Shown piece after piece: positions 32,401 through 33,006 of a DNA stretch of 33,006 bases; position 1 is the stretch's first letter; each line of letters begins with the position of its first letter. The translations under genes were made by a program, and so were the position numbers. Under the pieces are notes generated by a model, which ran no database searches, had not been told where the DNA came from, and worked only from the letters and a program-made list of their open reading frames with translations. Source of the DNA: a virus; IMG/VR virus record IMGVR_UViG_3300006927_000034, positions 1 through 33,006 of that record; one strand, written 5' to 3'.

Positions 32401-33006
32401 AAATGTAGGTCTGTTATATCGGATGTAACAGTCTTCATATCTTGGATGGGCAACTTATACAATACCGACTCATCAACAGGATTTCCTTTCAAGTCCTGCA
32501 TCTCTATCTTACCATCCTTATCTCTTGCTATTTTATAGAAGGCTCTACTACCCGATTGCTTAGCTGAAGAAGTATTAATAAGAAAATGCATTCCTTTCTT
32601 CTTCATGTAGATTGCAAGCTCTGGGGAGGCTGTATGTATCGCATACTTGCCCAATAGAGCCCCGTATTGGGGGCTAGGAGACACGATAAATGATTTATGG
32701 ATACCACCTTCGACTGGGAGCCCTTGCTCCCTGTTTAGGCCCTTTACGACATCTGGACGCCCTATTACACCACCATCTTCGCTTTCTAGATATTCCCTCG
32801 CTTTTGATTCAATATTCAATTTGCTTTGGTCTACGCCTAATCCTTCCACATCATGTACTAACCCAAATTTAAAAGAACCACCCAGGGAAGTTTCATATTG
32901 AATATTTAATCCAAGTTTTTTAGCATAATTAATTTCTTCTTGCATTAACCTGCCAATACCATGAGTATCATCAACAATTACAGTTGACCCCTTTGGCATT
33001 GAATCC
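26475..33006 (-). CDS. Giant protein with RNA-polymerase DxDGD motif (5' partial)
   Basis: The frame is open to the right edge, so the protein exceeds 2,174 aa; numbering here is from the ATG at 32999. Residues 465-520 contain RVPMDNISGAHVLKF, HPRTAKALGGADLDGDKSWIF; D501-L-D503-G-D505 is the DxDGD metal-binding signature of the beta'-type double-psi barrel of cellular-type RNA polymerases. Upstream, K102, K118 and K147, in GGIHKSFIV, LLGKYAI and NTSSAKQSG, are candidates for the lysines of the first, beta-type barrel. The C-terminal third is helical and polyvalent-protein-like, with a hydrophobic stretch at about 2027-2055 (LFMLGLANVFMYSIF). It lies on the same strand as the virion genes, so a virion-ejected polymerase like those of crAss-like phages is inferred. 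Confidence 0.65.
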   Translation of the reverse strand, partial: DSMPKGSTVIVDDTHGIGRLMQEEINYAKKLGLNIQYETSLGGSFKFGLVHDVEGLGVDQSKLNIESKAREYLESEDGGVIGRPDVVKGLNREQGLPVEGGIHKSFIVSPSPQYGALLGKYAIHTASPELAIYMKKKGMHFLINTSSAKQSGSRAFYKIARDKDGKIEMQDLKGNPVDESVLYKLPIQDMKTVTSDITDLHFLDPQRVPKQMQSVLTPFSSFPIFRESISDMYETLSGRGREGDPEVNKKMDVFLANPKGNQTIVEDLVRDIDKISIERLVKGIKEDTVFASNAYRKMMRVNDDIIHEMVGEGELTRENLLDEKVDAVEFNAIHERIIRFAKDSLAGAFHKYSNDYRESVVRNYVVHRFTRPLIDNSAAARMRPYDIGLWNRTKRRGPTKELNDNDNIFFLDNTFKELKIRTDMFGREREFITLGDLWEKYHKGQISETNRPAVEEIFNAVLMRVPMDNISGAHVLKFSGFTGIDGLGVLIHPRTAKALGGADLDGDKSWIFFGDETHGFKKSWKDMYDKNKGEFFNKEANNIASAEDAKAKWRSKLTGTGNKKQDDLLKGMNDSSVLMFSPWMRQFASEGSAEGRTKLGTNVVGRTTIAAAHAAVADLEKRTVRVETPGGKQMFIRAPKGTYVWEEEFYINKKPRKFRVHMKAKTGKKEMDNFRELARAAVSFSSDPMDESGLRPRKVFSDAMIDSLFDFTVHGMQGEQWKGLKVKQWMKGRGLTRMFSGVNTALYGRDFTNKKRWTRPEIMHRLGIVGNENNFRFNKDNIPLWFPGIPESSRNTLLGKIARDVENVDWSDSVFHRVDKTKMDAMYSIHEKNLSRYDWLKNVLLRKSMAVPQHDYIKVVWDKRLFTDDGFEAQLNPKHKDYDKNIFDNFSIYRKRFKPEVFDVMKENYTQRKRWLLDMQRKAEHYLINDISDMASMKVIMEAAIPIANPDRILEIHRQTEAYKSEHKNFTSNQRPDYEKMYNMVEEEWAKDWLIETEKALTQDVQANKHSQNVMDIAIGTYRAGLNVAERNLFDMFLLGSLNRGKVDIIEKQMRKIKPGKMTDKMRDQIHKWTLESSGTSTSKLGFMTSMVPDTSVRKFVKAYSDFFDMNIKGLNKKATDDLVEEAKDAERKQRMFDEDGKPVEGSIIESSDFDVETKKYINEHSPFEGLYKGKLNRDARKVLSSLEDHINYYRPGITGRRLNGLVRTVIGKNLNAMTLEDFRILDRWFTQMRTGTWYQRMFAKLDDKTGFVKLAKRHYMNFPETVNLDIMRGEMKLVKGRGMFLDQRGNAMSGEVYRPTNIVEELMQWHGKAQEHATGTHQEEVVKLADKLDPYVYALEDGVKLFDVAVIQMDNRYANKHITAQHKGRDIFKYYMGNYKDAMRRVYKTTNWNELQNKKYVVREAGEAKTVTGKEVVRKIQKVIEAQNKEVITWLQGDGIAANRYIGLDDGTHLGLKRLRDTYMRDRAKEATDGKKLDINIGMDGLREIGKRIMVLQVPNRGLDHLIRDRMGKKASSFDRMTSNQKEQQRQLQRNIMIEKYAMEPTGQIDPDMYWPHVMFDRKVAEKELSRAIKIVAADKSYDSVDREKTLKKLVYHHKQVTGDWIQRSEDMGGSWDIIHNVMNEIAKGKVKSVEELKAFNVNRRVGNQFSRTVHVPGWNTSPEAYDMYMKNILNAFYSQGADIVARDAIVGFRKVWGRRLGPELANSWANWFQMYSNEAQGGPSVVPDRLLNDPTMKIKGTPYAWWADNRILKKLNNMKRLLGFDKKRPDLPKELIENDWNSLRRLGQLEAKYELATLLAHIKSSTANMYGGSVHTWINVGAEHFKNARDIKHMQTINKEWKSKGDLYDWVKGHGIVEEFLLYEGLSGLTPGAKSARWRSFVKEGVAKIAKDPNLSDVTLREIARKHKISDSIFNKAAAFMRIPERTLRRDAFISHYLAAVERFGGMIGDYNHPLLIEMAKKGVKATQFLYSAPYRPAFARTQFGKVYTRFQLWSWNSVRFRKDIINQAHIYGWREGTQEFEKYKRMATADLFMLGLANVFMYSIFENALPAPWNWFQDTAEMMFGDDNERERAFFGAYPAPLQPLQMITPPLARLLPATFKAMVTDDYTRLSNYYIWTMFPFGRMARDIAGPGGILENPMRSVEKLTGLPYMQLHRTIVEEREKPKTAPRGFI

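Overview
The window is a piece of a tailed bacteriophage genome with a podovirus-type head and packaging module. The P22-like portal, a large terminase with both ATPase and nuclease motifs, a scaffold and a major capsid protein show this. There are no tRNA or rRNA genes, no integrase and no insertion sequence. The host cannot be named. The DNA is AT-rich except for a visibly more GC-rich, hairpin-dense stretch at about 11.2-11.8 kb. Genes are tightly packed with ATGA or TAATG overlaps and AGGAG-type ribosome binding sites, and they use the standard bacterial code.

Layout. (1) 1-11012, minus strand: the late morphogenesis operon. In transcription order it holds two small genes, an M15-type cell-wall peptidase, a putative small terminase, the large terminase, portal, scaffold, major capsid protein, a likely decoration protein, and head-tail adaptor-like and coiled-coil structural proteins. 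It runs off the left edge. (2) 11013-12592: the divergence region. It holds one 112-aa gene of foreign-looking codon use, then about 0.7 kb without a gene that is packed with nested complementary arms and a possible H-type pseudoknot. This is a strong candidate for a large structured noncoding RNA. (3) 12593-24323, plus strand: the early/middle region. It holds small hypothetical genes, a four-component ubiquitin-like module, and a replication block (annealing/SSB-like proteins, AEP primase fused to a DnaB-like helicase, Gp157-like protein, HTH protein, HNH nuclease, small Cys-rich proteins). It ends in a clear terminator at 24325-24375. (4) 24408-33006, minus strand, convergent: two basic proteins and a giant protein (at least 2,174 aa, 5' end outside the window). 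The giant protein carries the DxDGD signature of the beta'-type double-psi beta-barrel of cellular-type RNA polymerases, so it may be a virion-packaged RNA polymerase.

The most notable system is at 15552-19097: a beta-grasp ubiquitin-like protein, a 581-aa protein with an E2-like HPHV...C motif, a JAMM/JAB isopeptidase with a perfect HxHx7SxxD motif, and a ThiF/E1-like activating enzyme. The component order is the same as in bacterial Bil-type (Ubl-E2-DUB-E1) antiphage operons, but here the operon lies inside the early region of a phage. Together these could attach, and remove, a phage ubiquitin-like tag on a host or phage target. The target is not visible from sequence.
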